Below, piece by piece: positions 5,421 to 10,991 of a DNA stretch of 26,505 nucleotides; position 1 is the stretch's first letter; each line of letters begins with the position of its first letter. This DNA is from a virus: the IMG/VR virus record IMGVR_UViG_3300025626_000111, positions 1 to 26,505 of that record. One strand, given 5' to 3'. The notes beneath the pieces were generated by a model. It saw only the letters and a program-made list of their open reading frames with translations, was not told where the DNA came from and did not search any database. Both the position numbers and the translations under genes were made by a program.

Positions 5421-5675
5421 TTATTTTTTACGTCTAAGGTATCTTTTTAAAATATAATTAATTAAGTCTAAAGCTTTAGAAGATTGTTCGTATCTCAAGA
5501 ACATCATTCTCCAGGTAGGTCTTATCTTCATTCTATGTCTAACAAATTTATCTCTTTCACGTGCTAACTGTTCTCTCTTCTCAAAAGCTTTCCATCTTTT
5601 ACCTAGAGGGTTGCAGTTTTCCCATTGGTCCACTGCAACAGAATTAACATCTAACCATTTACCATGGCGTTTCAT
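5421..5675 (-). CDS. hypothetical basic protein, 84 aa
   Basis: A Lys/Arg-rich protein (about a quarter of residues are basic), beginning MKRHGKWLDVNSVAVDQWEN and ending ILKRYLRRKK. Such composition suggests nucleic-acid contact, but no domain is recognisable. I place the start at 5675 because AAAGGTAA lies 5 nt upstream; the in-frame ATG at 5705 overlaps the preceding stop as TAATG but has no ribosome-binding site. It is directly downstream of the sigma-like gene. Function unknown. Confidence 0.65.
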   Translation of the reverse strand: MKRHGKWLDVNSVAVDQWENCNPLGKRWKAFEKREQLARERDKFVRHRMKIRPTWRMMFLRYEQSSKALDLINYILKRYLRRKK

Positions 5676-5704
5676 TGCGTTTACCTTTAATAAATTTATT
5701 TTCA

Positions 5705-6418
5705 TTAATTTAATTTATTAGTATTTTTTGCATGACACAATTCTAAAAATTCATCTGGGTCCATATACTCTAATTTATGTTCTTCTTCCTTTTTAACATT
5801 TTTCAAAGTAGGAGATAAATTTTTTATACCAAATAACTCATCTGCACCTGTCTGAAGTATTTGTCTCATGATACTTGGATGTTTCATTTTACGCTGTGCC
5901 TTAGCTATAATTTGACCTACTCTTGCTCTACTTACATTAAATTTTTTTGCTATCTCTTCTCCACTATGCTCAACACCGTAATCAAAACCAAATTTCATTT
6001 TAAGCATAGCAGCTTCTCTAGGTTCAAGACCCATCTCAATAGCATAACGTATTCTATTTTTAGCTTGTTGCTCCATAAGTTTTTGTTCTTGGTTTTTTGT
6101 TGGATTAATAATTTTTTTAAGTTCTTGTTCTTTGACTTTAATTTCAAAAGATCTTTTATTAAAGCCTTGTATCTGTCTTGAAGTAAAACAATCTTCTAAA
6201 GTTACATTAAGAACTTCTAACATTTGACGGCAGGCTGTAACCATTAAACCGTTTTCAGTAAAAGGTTTTACCTTACCTGCTATTAGTTCTGTTAGTTGTT
6301 GATAAGCGATTTTGTGTGAGTGACAAAAACTCCTGACACTAACAAATCCACTGTCTTCAATTAGTTTTAATATTCGTTCGTTTCTTATTGTTATTTTAAC
6401 TCTATAGTCTTTAATCAT
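5705..6418 (-). CDS. HTH / sigma-70 region 4 fusion, probable transcription regulator
   Basis: Probably a phage transcription factor. The C-terminal half carries sigma-70 region 4: LEPREAAMLKMKFGFD (residues 131-146), then HSGEEIAKKFNVSRARVGQI (151-170) and AKAQRKMKHPS, closely matching the RpoD pattern LTPREAKVLRMRFG...RIRQIEAKALRKLRHPS that reads the -35 hexamer. The N-terminal half (about 25-80) resembles a Cro/Xre-like HTH: GFVSVRSFCHSHKIAYQQLT then DGxx-like and LEVLNVTLEDCF segments. Region 2, needed for -10 recognition and melting, is absent, so it is not a complete sigma factor. It may redirect host RNA polymerase or act as a region-4-type repressor or activator. AAAGGTA precedes the ATG by 5 nt. 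The domains are clear, the role inferred. Confidence 0.8.
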   Translation of the reverse strand: MIKDYRVKITIRNERILKLIEDSGFVSVRSFCHSHKIAYQQLTELIAGKVKPFTENGLMVTACRQMLEVLNVTLEDCFTSRQIQGFNKRSFEIKVKEQELKKIINPTKNQEQKLMEQQAKNRIRYAIEMGLEPREAAMLKMKFGFDYGVEHSGEEIAKKFNVSRARVGQIIAKAQRKMKHPSIMRQILQTGADELFGIKNLSPTLKNVKKEEEHKLEYMDPDEFLELCHAKNTNKLN

Positions 6419-6501
6419 TTTTATACCTTTAAGTTGATTTGCAGAAATATTACCAAATTGGAATACCCCTGCAATAACTTTTTTTATAGGACTATCCCAT
6501 A

Positions 6502-6735
6502 TTATTTTCCAATAAACTCTTTCCTACTGGCATCTCTCATTTTCAAGAATTTAAATTTTGCAATTTTTAACATCCTGTCAAATAAAGACTCTGCTTTAAA
6601 TGTCTTTACAACATTCATTATTTTACCATTCACTATAAATGTAAGTGTGTTGTTAGCATGATCCAGTTCTATAGTGAACAATTCTTTAGCTTTGATTCTA
6701 GTGTCAACTCTTTTTAGATCGTTCTCTGTCATCAT
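6502..6735 (-). CDS. hypothetical protein, 77 aa
   Basis: A small basic protein with a beta-like centre (FTIELDHANNTLTFIVNGKI) and a helical, Lys-rich end. No family recognised. Three closely spaced ATGs are possible (6741, 6735, 6732); I use 6735 because GGAG lies 6 nt upstream. It overlaps the end of the ribbon-helix-helix-like gene by 32 bp. The 83-nt gap after its stop (6419-6501) contains a weak promoter candidate (TTGCAG, 16 nt, TAATAT) for the sigma-like gene. Function unknown. Confidence 0.62.
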   Translation of the reverse strand: MMTENDLKRVDTRIKAKELFTIELDHANNTLTFIVNGKIMNVVKTFKAESLFDRMLKIAKFKFLKMRDASRKEFIGK

Positions 6736-6931
6736 GACCATCTCCGTTTAATAATTTTTTTCTAAAACTTTCAACAGTTGTTTTATTTTTCTTTGCTTGA
6801 TGTTCTACATAGTCATTCAATAATTTAGAGACCATAGCTCCTGGAGCTCTAAACTTTGATTTGCAAAGTGATTTTAAAATTTTATAATCAGTAGCAGGAA
6901 TTGCTACTGACTTCCATTTATTGATGTCCAT
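6704..6931 (-). CDS. ribbon-helix-helix-like protein, 75 aa
   Basis: The layout fits a small ribbon-helix-helix regulator: a short strand (WKSVAIPATDYKILKSLC, residues about 6-23), then a helix, a turn with RAPGAMVSKLLNDYVEHQA (about 28-46), then a basic tail. Alternating residues in the strand and the G-A-M-V-S-K-L-L-x-D-Y-V helix are typical of CopG/Arc-like proteins often seen in phages. If correct it binds DNA as a dimer, possibly at operators near the promoters of this region. The start has GGAGGT about 5 nt upstream. It overlaps the genes on both sides. The fold is inferred by eye only. Confidence 0.6.
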   Translation of the reverse strand: MDINKWKSVAIPATDYKILKSLCKSKFRAPGAMVSKLLNDYVEHQAKKNKTTVESFRKKLLNGDGHDDRERSKKS

Positions 6932-7199
6932 CTTTGACCTCCATATCAGATGTGAGTACTAAAGGTTCCATTGTTTCTGTAATACCTAAAGCATCTTTGA
7001 GTCTTTTATTCTCTTCTTTTAATTTATATATGTTTTCTTCTAGTAATTTAACGCTACTCATTAATTTATTAAATGCATTTTGCATTCTAAGTAATGAATT
7101 TAATTCACCTTCAGGTTTTTGACCTAACGGTAAAACATCAGGTGTAGTAGACGGTTCAATAACTTCTCTACCACCTTTTGGTTCAAACATAATTGCCAT
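6918..7199 (-). CDS. hypothetical coiled-coil protein, 93 aa
   Basis: The N-terminal part is Pro/Gly-rich and probably disordered (EPSTTPDVLPLGQKPEGE); residues about 35-75 form a clear coiled coil (KLLEENIYKLKEENKRLKDA). The protein may oligomerise or be a partner of the adjacent regulators. I chose the ATG at 7199 because TGGAGGAT lies 6 nt upstream; an earlier ATG at 7214 lies within that site. It is the first gene of the minus-strand transcript driven by the promoter at 7242-7270 and overlaps the ribbon-helix-helix-like gene by 14 bp. Function unknown. Confidence 0.7.
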   Translation of the reverse strand: MAIMFEPKGGREVIEPSTTPDVLPLGQKPEGELNSLLRMQNAFNKLMSSVKLLEENIYKLKEENKRLKDALGITETMEPLVLTSDMEVKDGHQ

Positions 7200-7241
7200 T
7201 TTTTTATCCTCCATTGTAGGTTTGTTTTTATTATGGTATCT

Positions 7242-7270
7242 TAAATATATGGGATGTAATTAGAAGTCAA
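7242..7270 (-). promoter_or_regulatory. sigma70-like promoter TTGACT-17-TATTTA in divergent gap
   Basis: On the minus strand TTGACT (7270-7265) and TATTTA (7247-7242) are separated by 17 nt, exactly as at 1929-1957. The -35 hexamer overlaps the first base of the plus-strand ATG at 7270. It should drive the genes from 7199 leftward. The 70-nt gap must also contain the promoter of the plus-strand cassette, for which I see no clear hexamers. Confidence 0.65.
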
Positions 7271-7482
7271 TGAAAATAATTTTAATAATTTATGTGTGTT
7301 CAGTAGTTAGTAATAACTGCATGCCTCCTATAGAATTTAAAATTCCTTACAAAGACTCATTCGATTGCTATATAGATGGCTACAAAAAATCAGTAGACTT
7401 ACTTGAAGAAATGGGTAGAGATGAAGTAAATACATATGAGATTTATACAAAATTTACTTGTAAAGAATTATTAGAAACTTAA
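7270..7482 (+). CDS. small marine-phage-type protein with hydrophobic N-terminus, 70 aa
   Basis: The start MKIILIIYVCSVVSNNC is a short hydrophobic segment resembling a signal or anchor, followed by four further conserved-looking features: MPP, an F-x-C (DSFDCYIDGY), a helix with EEMGRDEVN and a final FTCKEL. Cysteines at about 10, 17, 33 and 64 could form disulphides if exported. I recognise this as a kind of protein common in marine phages (typically IYVCS...YxSFxDCxxxGY...GIYxxFxC), of unknown function. No strong ribosome-binding site precedes the ATG. It is first in a four-gene plus-strand cassette, and its stop overlaps the next start (TAATG). Confidence 0.75.
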   Translation: MKIILIIYVCSVVSNNCMPPIEFKIPYKDSFDCYIDGYKKSVDLLEEMGRDEVNTYEIYTKFTCKELLET

Positions 7483-7742
7483 TGTTAATAAAATTTATAC
7501 TACTAACTTCATTTTGTTTAACTTACCCAAATGGAGAAACAAAGTGTGGACAATACCTCAGAGATAACCTCTCAGATGCTTCAGAGTGCAGATCTATGGC
7601 TAAGGCTATAGGTACAGCTCAAAAACGTAAGATCGAAGAATTAGGGGGCTCTATGGCCTCTTATGATGTATTTTGTTATGCTATTGACATCCAAGGCATG
7701 GATATTGACCAAAGCTTTGAAATATCCTATAATATCTTATGA
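7482..7742 (+). CDS. cysteine-containing small protein, likely paralogue of the preceding gene
   Basis: The layout repeats that of the upstream gene: a hydrophobic start (MLIKFILLTSFCLTYPNGET), cysteines at about 12, 22, 36 and 65, a central SECRSMA helix and a late YDVFCYA. This suggests a duplicated and diverged family of exported or membrane-associated proteins. Cysteine spacing (one near the N-terminus, one near the first loop, one in the helix, one late) is the main argument; overall identity is low. Translation is coupled to the upstream gene by TAATG and to the next by ATGA. Function unknown. Confidence 0.7.
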   Translation: MLIKFILLTSFCLTYPNGETKCGQYLRDNLSDASECRSMAKAIGTAQKRKIEELGGSMASYDVFCYAIDIQGMDIDQSFEISYNIL

Positions 7743-7933
7743 CAGCTTATCGTATCAGAGCATACATGGGAGGTTTGCAAGTAGACCAAGTAGTTGAAGC
7801 AACCGATTGCAAAGAAGCGATATTAAAAGTGTCTGAACAAGTGGAGGATGGTAGTGCCGAAGTTATCAATGATGGCTTCACGGGTAATAAAAGACTCCAC
7901 GTAACATACGAGGAGATCGTAGATGTTAAGTAA
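7739..7933 (+). CDS. hypothetical protein, 64 aa
   Basis: A small alpha/beta protein: MTAYRIRAYMGGLQVDQVVE (strand-turn-strand), ATDCKEAILKVSEQV (helix), then GSAEVINDGF and RLHVTYEEIVDV strands. I have no family for it. It overlaps the upstream stop as ATGA and the next gene by 11 bp, so the four plus-strand genes act as one translationally coupled unit. Function unknown. Confidence 0.65.
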   Translation: MTAYRIRAYMGGLQVDQVVEATDCKEAILKVSEQVEDGSAEVINDGFTGNKRLHVTYEEIVDVK

Positions 7934-8108
7934 AGAAAAATTGGAGCTACTTAAAAAGCTTCAACATAAAGAGCATGCTTGGTCAGCTAGTCTTATGACT
8001 CATGGTGGTTGTACTACTGATATGTTGGCAACTGAGAGTGAAATAAAATCTCTTAGAAATCAATTAAAGTATCAAGATGTTCAAGAAAATTTAGCTGCAG
8101 TAGGCTAA
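7923..8108 (+). CDS. hypothetical helical protein, 61 aa
   Basis: Two helices are expected: MLSKEKLELLKKLQHKEHAW and ATESEIKSLRNQLKYQDVQE, joined by a Gly/Cys/Thr loop (THGGCTTDM). No family recognised. It ends the plus-strand cassette; its stop TAA (8106-8108) overlaps the stop TAG of the convergent homing endonuclease gene (8107-8105), leaving no room for a terminator between them. Function unknown. Confidence 0.65.
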   Translation: MLSKEKLELLKKLQHKEHAWSASLMTHGGCTTDMLATESEIKSLRNQLKYQDVQENLAAVG

Positions 8109-8533
8109 TTTTTTTTAAGTTTTAAAAAACTAAACTTTTTTCCTAGGGATTCTTTCGGCTTAATAAACTCATAGTGGTTTATAATTTTTAATAGTCTTTC
8201 TCTTTTCACAGTAGCATACGGTAAAAATAATTTTGCAAGGTACAATGCTTTTTGATGTGAGCATCTCCATCTCCACTGATCTACTTTACCTAGTGATCCT
8301 TTACCAATACCTTTGAAATGAATACTTCCAACCTTAACAATATCATAAAAATTTTTAATGCAATCTAAATCTGTCATTGCAACTTCCATTGCAACATTCC
8401 ATTTTAAATAAGTCTTACCGTTTGGTTTATTACATTTATATTGTGCATAATTAATGTTACCTTCACCATCAAATAATCCTGCTGCATAAGCTATTAAGTC
8501 CTTGTTATCATGAGGAAAATTTCTATTTAGCAT
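8105..8533 (-). CDS. free-standing LAGLIDADG homing endonuclease
   Basis: The motif AGLFDGEG at residues 18-25 is the LAGLIDADG dimer helix with its catalytic acidic residue, preceded by DLIAYA. One motif in a 142-residue protein implies a homodimer that cuts a pseudo-palindromic target. The rest fits the fold: beta strands (LKWNVAMEVAMTD), a DQWRWRCSHQKALYLAKLF segment and the basic KRERLLKIINHYE helix. Such enzymes spread their own gene by cutting DNA lacking it, often near replication genes. I use the ATG at 8533, which overlaps the polymerase stop by 11 bp; an ATG at 8560 also exists. It is thus a free-standing rather than intron- or intein-borne element. The stop meets the convergent plus-strand cassette. 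Confidence 0.85.
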   Translation of the reverse strand: MLNRNFPHDNKDLIAYAAGLFDGEGNINYAQYKCNKPNGKTYLKWNVAMEVAMTDLDCIKNFYDIVKVGSIHFKGIGKGSLGKVDQWRWRCSHQKALYLAKLFLPYATVKRERLLKIINHYEFIKPKESLGKKFSFLKLKKN

Positions 8534-10397
8534 CTCCCCAACTCTTTCCAAGTCCGACATCAACTACTGAAGGAACTTTAAAATCAATTGATTTTTCCAT
8601 AATAGATTTTATTTTATCTGCATGAGCATCGTCTTTGATATTAAAACAAAGTTCATCATGTATCTGAAGCATAGGTAAATGTCCTGCATTGTAACAATCT
8701 AACATTGATTGTTTTGTTTGATCAGCTGAGGATCCTTGAATTAATCTATTCAAAGCTTTGTAAGTAAAGGCTCTTTTAATATTATTTCTACCATACTTAG
8801 CAACTGCGTCTTCAAACTTTTCTGCTTGATGAAGTCCAAAGTCTCTAGTCTCCCATTTATCAAATCTACACTTCCTGCCTTTTTTAGTTCTGATCACACC
8901 CTTCTCATCTGCTGCTAACTTACATCTGTCAGAAAGTTTTCTAATAAAAGGAACCTTCTTATTATATTTTACAATCAATTCATCTGCTTCATCTTTAGTA
9001 ACCCCTAAAGACAATGCTAATTTATTCTTACCCATTCCATACATGATACCAAGACCAATTGTTTTAGCTTGAGTTCTTTCAATACCTACAAGATCTGCAA
9101 CCGTTTGATGAAAGTCTGCATCATCATTCTTATAGGCCTCTACTAATTCTTGTGCCCCCTCATAACCATTGTCTCCAATAGATGCTGCATAGTGAACCGT
9201 CATTCGTGGTTCTTGTTGCGAGTAGTCAAATGAGCCCCATTGATAGCCTTCTTCCGGTATAAATAGAGACCTTATCTTAGGTCCTAGTTCCTTGTTTCTG
9301 GCTGGCACTTGTTGTAAATTAGGGTTACTCATTGATAATCTTCCAGATACTGTACCACCTAAATCAGATCTAAGTTGTTGTATCTCTCCATGGATTCTAC
9401 CTTTAACCTGGTACCTTAGGATAGAAGATAAAAATGTGCTATGAAATTTATTGATCTCTCTTGCACTCACAATAAGTTGTGCTATTTTGTTCTTATTATT
9501 TATCAACCAATTTTGTGTAAAGGAAGGTTCGTTTGTTTTTTCAGTTCTTGGATAATCTAACTTCATTTTGTCGAAAGCTTTGGCAATATGGCGTGGTGCC
9601 CAAATGTCTACTTCTGTTCCTGATTCTTTTTGTATGGCCTCCAGTAATTCTTTTTCTTGGGTCATCATTTCTTTTTTTAATTTTTCAGCTGATTCCACTT
9701 GGACTCTCACACCTCGTTGACGCATTTTTATCAACACCGGAATTAGTTGCTGCTCAAGATCCCAAACTGTTTCTAGACTTTGTGTTCTTATCTCTTGTTT
9801 AAATCTCTGCCATAACTTTAATGTAAGCACTGCATCTTGTTCTGCATAGTAACCAACATGTTCTGCAGGTAACTTCCACATCTCTGCTTTAGGATCTATA
9901 CCATGTGCTGCGGCTGCTTCTCTTAATTCTGTTTCTGCTTTTATCTCACCTAGATAATCTACTGACAAACTATTTAAATTATATTGAAATCTATTTTCAT
10001 CTATTAATGCTGCTGCTATCATTGTATCTATGATTGGTCCGTTGACCGTGACCCCTGATGCTTCTAACCAACCTACATCGTACTGAGCATTATGAAATAC
10101 TTTAGCACAAGGAAGTGCACATACATCCTTCATATATTTTTTTACTTGTTCAGGTATCATGTTACCACCACCTAAATGACCAAACGGAAAGTATCCTTGC
10201 CATCCATCAACGGCTACTGCAAAACCTACAATCTCTCCTTTACCTAAAGCCCAACCAGCTCCAAGCTTTTCATTAATACCATCATCTCTAGTTTCTAAGT
10301 CAATTGCTATCTCCGTTGCACCAGATAGATCTTTATATTCTGATGGCGTGTTCCACATTGATTTCTTAAATGTTAGGGTAAGTTGTAGTCCGTTCAT
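8523..10397 (-). CDS. polA: family A DNA polymerase with 3'-5' exonuclease
   Basis: This is the phage replicative polymerase. The exonuclease domain has D33/E35 (IDLET), H102-N-A-Q-Y-D107 and Y184-x3-D188 (YAEQD). The polymerase domain has motif A DYSQQEPR (391-398), motif B R441, K445, Y453 and motif C HDE (580-582). At the site equivalent to E. coli Phe762 (K758 plus 4) it has Leu449. At 624 residues it is compact, lacking the 5'-3' nuclease domain and a T7-type thioredoxin loop is not obvious. The ATG at 10397 lacks a good ribosome-binding site and overlaps the preceding gene by 32 bp; an ATG at 10358 would still include exonuclease motif I. A homing endonuclease follows. Confidence 0.95.
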   Translation of the reverse strand: MNGLQLTLTFKKSMWNTPSEYKDLSGATEIAIDLETRDDGINEKLGAGWALGKGEIVGFAVAVDGWQGYFPFGHLGGGNMIPEQVKKYMKDVCALPCAKVFHNAQYDVGWLEASGVTVNGPIIDTMIAAALIDENRFQYNLNSLSVDYLGEIKAETELREAAAAHGIDPKAEMWKLPAEHVGYYAEQDAVLTLKLWQRFKQEIRTQSLETVWDLEQQLIPVLIKMRQRGVRVQVESAEKLKKEMMTQEKELLEAIQKESGTEVDIWAPRHIAKAFDKMKLDYPRTEKTNEPSFTQNWLINNKNKIAQLIVSAREINKFHSTFLSSILRYQVKGRIHGEIQQLRSDLGGTVSGRLSMSNPNLQQVPARNKELGPKIRSLFIPEEGYQWGSFDYSQQEPRMTVHYAASIGDNGYEGAQELVEAYKNDDADFHQTVADLVGIERTQAKTIGLGIMYGMGKNKLALSLGVTKDEADELIVKYNKKVPFIRKLSDRCKLAADEKGVIRTKKGRKCRFDKWETRDFGLHQAEKFEDAVAKYGRNNIKRAFTYKALNRLIQGSSADQTKQSMLDCYNAGHLPMLQIHDELCFNIKDDAHADKIKSIMEKSIDFKVPSVVDVGLGKSWGDAK

Positions 10398-10632
10398 ATA
10401 ATTTACTTTTGTTTTGTTTTAATGATCTTAAAAATTTAAGTTCTTTATTTCGTTTATCTAAAATAGCTTCATTCAAATTGTTCTGATAAATACCTGCATC
10501 TACTAAAATACTATCTTTACTTGCATTGTGGATTACAGACTTAGGTAACCATATACAATAACCATTCTCTAATTTTATACGAATAGCTTTTCTAGTTTGT
10601 GTTACTAACACATAGTTTCTAATTGCTCTCAT
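10366..10632 (-). CDS. hypothetical protein, 88 aa
   Basis: The N-terminal half is a small beta-type domain (NYVLVTQTRKAIRIKLENGY and CIWLPKSVI), and the C-terminal half is charged and helical (KELKFLRSLKQNKSKL). The KAIRIKL-x-NGYxIWLPKS pattern resembles a short phage domain placed near replication genes, but I cannot name it. The gene overlaps the zinc-finger gene upstream by 14 bp and the polymerase downstream by 32 bp. Function unknown. Confidence 0.7.
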   Translation of the reverse strand: MRAIRNYVLVTQTRKAIRIKLENGYCIWLPKSVIHNASKDSILVDAGIYQNNLNEAILDKRNKELKFLRSLKQNKSKLYERTTTYPNI

Positions 10633-10756
10633 TTACAAATCTTTTATGTACCTTCTTAATAAATTGTTTAACAGCACAGGGACCACAATAATAAATTTTA
10701 TTCTCTATTATGACTGCATCCTTATCACACTTACTACACTTTATTTTTTTTTTCAT
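10619..10756 (-). CDS. tiny zinc-ribbon protein, 45 aa
   Basis: A 45-codon frame from ATG at 10756 to TAG at 10619, occupying a gap otherwise left between two genes. The product has CSKC (7-10) and CGPC (24-27), a classical four-cysteine zinc ribbon of the pattern CxxC-x13-CxxC, with VIIENKIYY forming the beta hairpin between them, and a Lys-rich helix after it (VKQFIKKVHKR). The cysteine pattern is strong evidence for coding despite its length and a weak ribosome-binding site (GAAAG adjoining the ATG). It overlaps its neighbours by 23 and 14 bp, as expected for coupled phage genes. Function unknown; zinc ribbons often contact nucleic acid or polymerase partners. Confidence 0.72.
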   Translation of the reverse strand: MKKKIKCSKCDKDAVIIENKIYYCGPCAVKQFIKKVHKRFVNESN

Positions 10757-10991
10757 CTTTCAAATGTTGTTTCTCTAATTCACAGTAATGAATAATCTTA
10801 TCTATATCTTCTATTGTTTTACCTTTGAATAAGTATCTGCATACATATTTAATTACATTTGCTTGAAAAGGATTAAGACCATTCTTTCTTATAAAAGTCC
10901 ATGGTTGAATAATAAACGATTGGTAGTGAGATCCTCCAATTTGTTTTTCATCAGCATCTTTAGCTTCATCAAAAATTCCGTTATTTGTCAT
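10734..10991 (-). CDS. DUF3310 protein
   Basis: The family signature is plain: QIGGSHYQSFIIQPWTFI, then NVIKYVCRYLFKGKTIED and IDKIIHYCE. DUF3310 proteins are small, widespread in tailed phages, and usually encoded near nucleotide or replication genes; their biochemical role is not firmly known. I start at 10991, where AGGAG lies 5 nt upstream, rather than 11006; this ATG overlaps the preceding helicase stop by 11 bp. Length (85 aa) is typical for the family. It is part of the replication operon between the UvrD-like helicase and the zinc-ribbon gene. Confidence 0.88.
   Translation of the reverse strand: MTNNGIFDEAKDADEKQIGGSHYQSFIIQPWTFIRKNGLNPFQANVIKYVCRYLFKGKTIEDIDKIIHYCELEKQHLKDEKKNKV

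Noticed and set aside
5861-6661. Plus-strand hydrophobic frames that look like membrane proteins
   Set aside because: Mostly antisense to the HTH-sigma4 gene and its small neighbour; the Phe/Ser/Leu richness comes from complementing Lys-rich codons.
10298-10304. Further TTGACT-type -35 hexamer
   Set aside because: It lies inside the exonuclease-motif codons of polA without the -10 partner or shared spacer.
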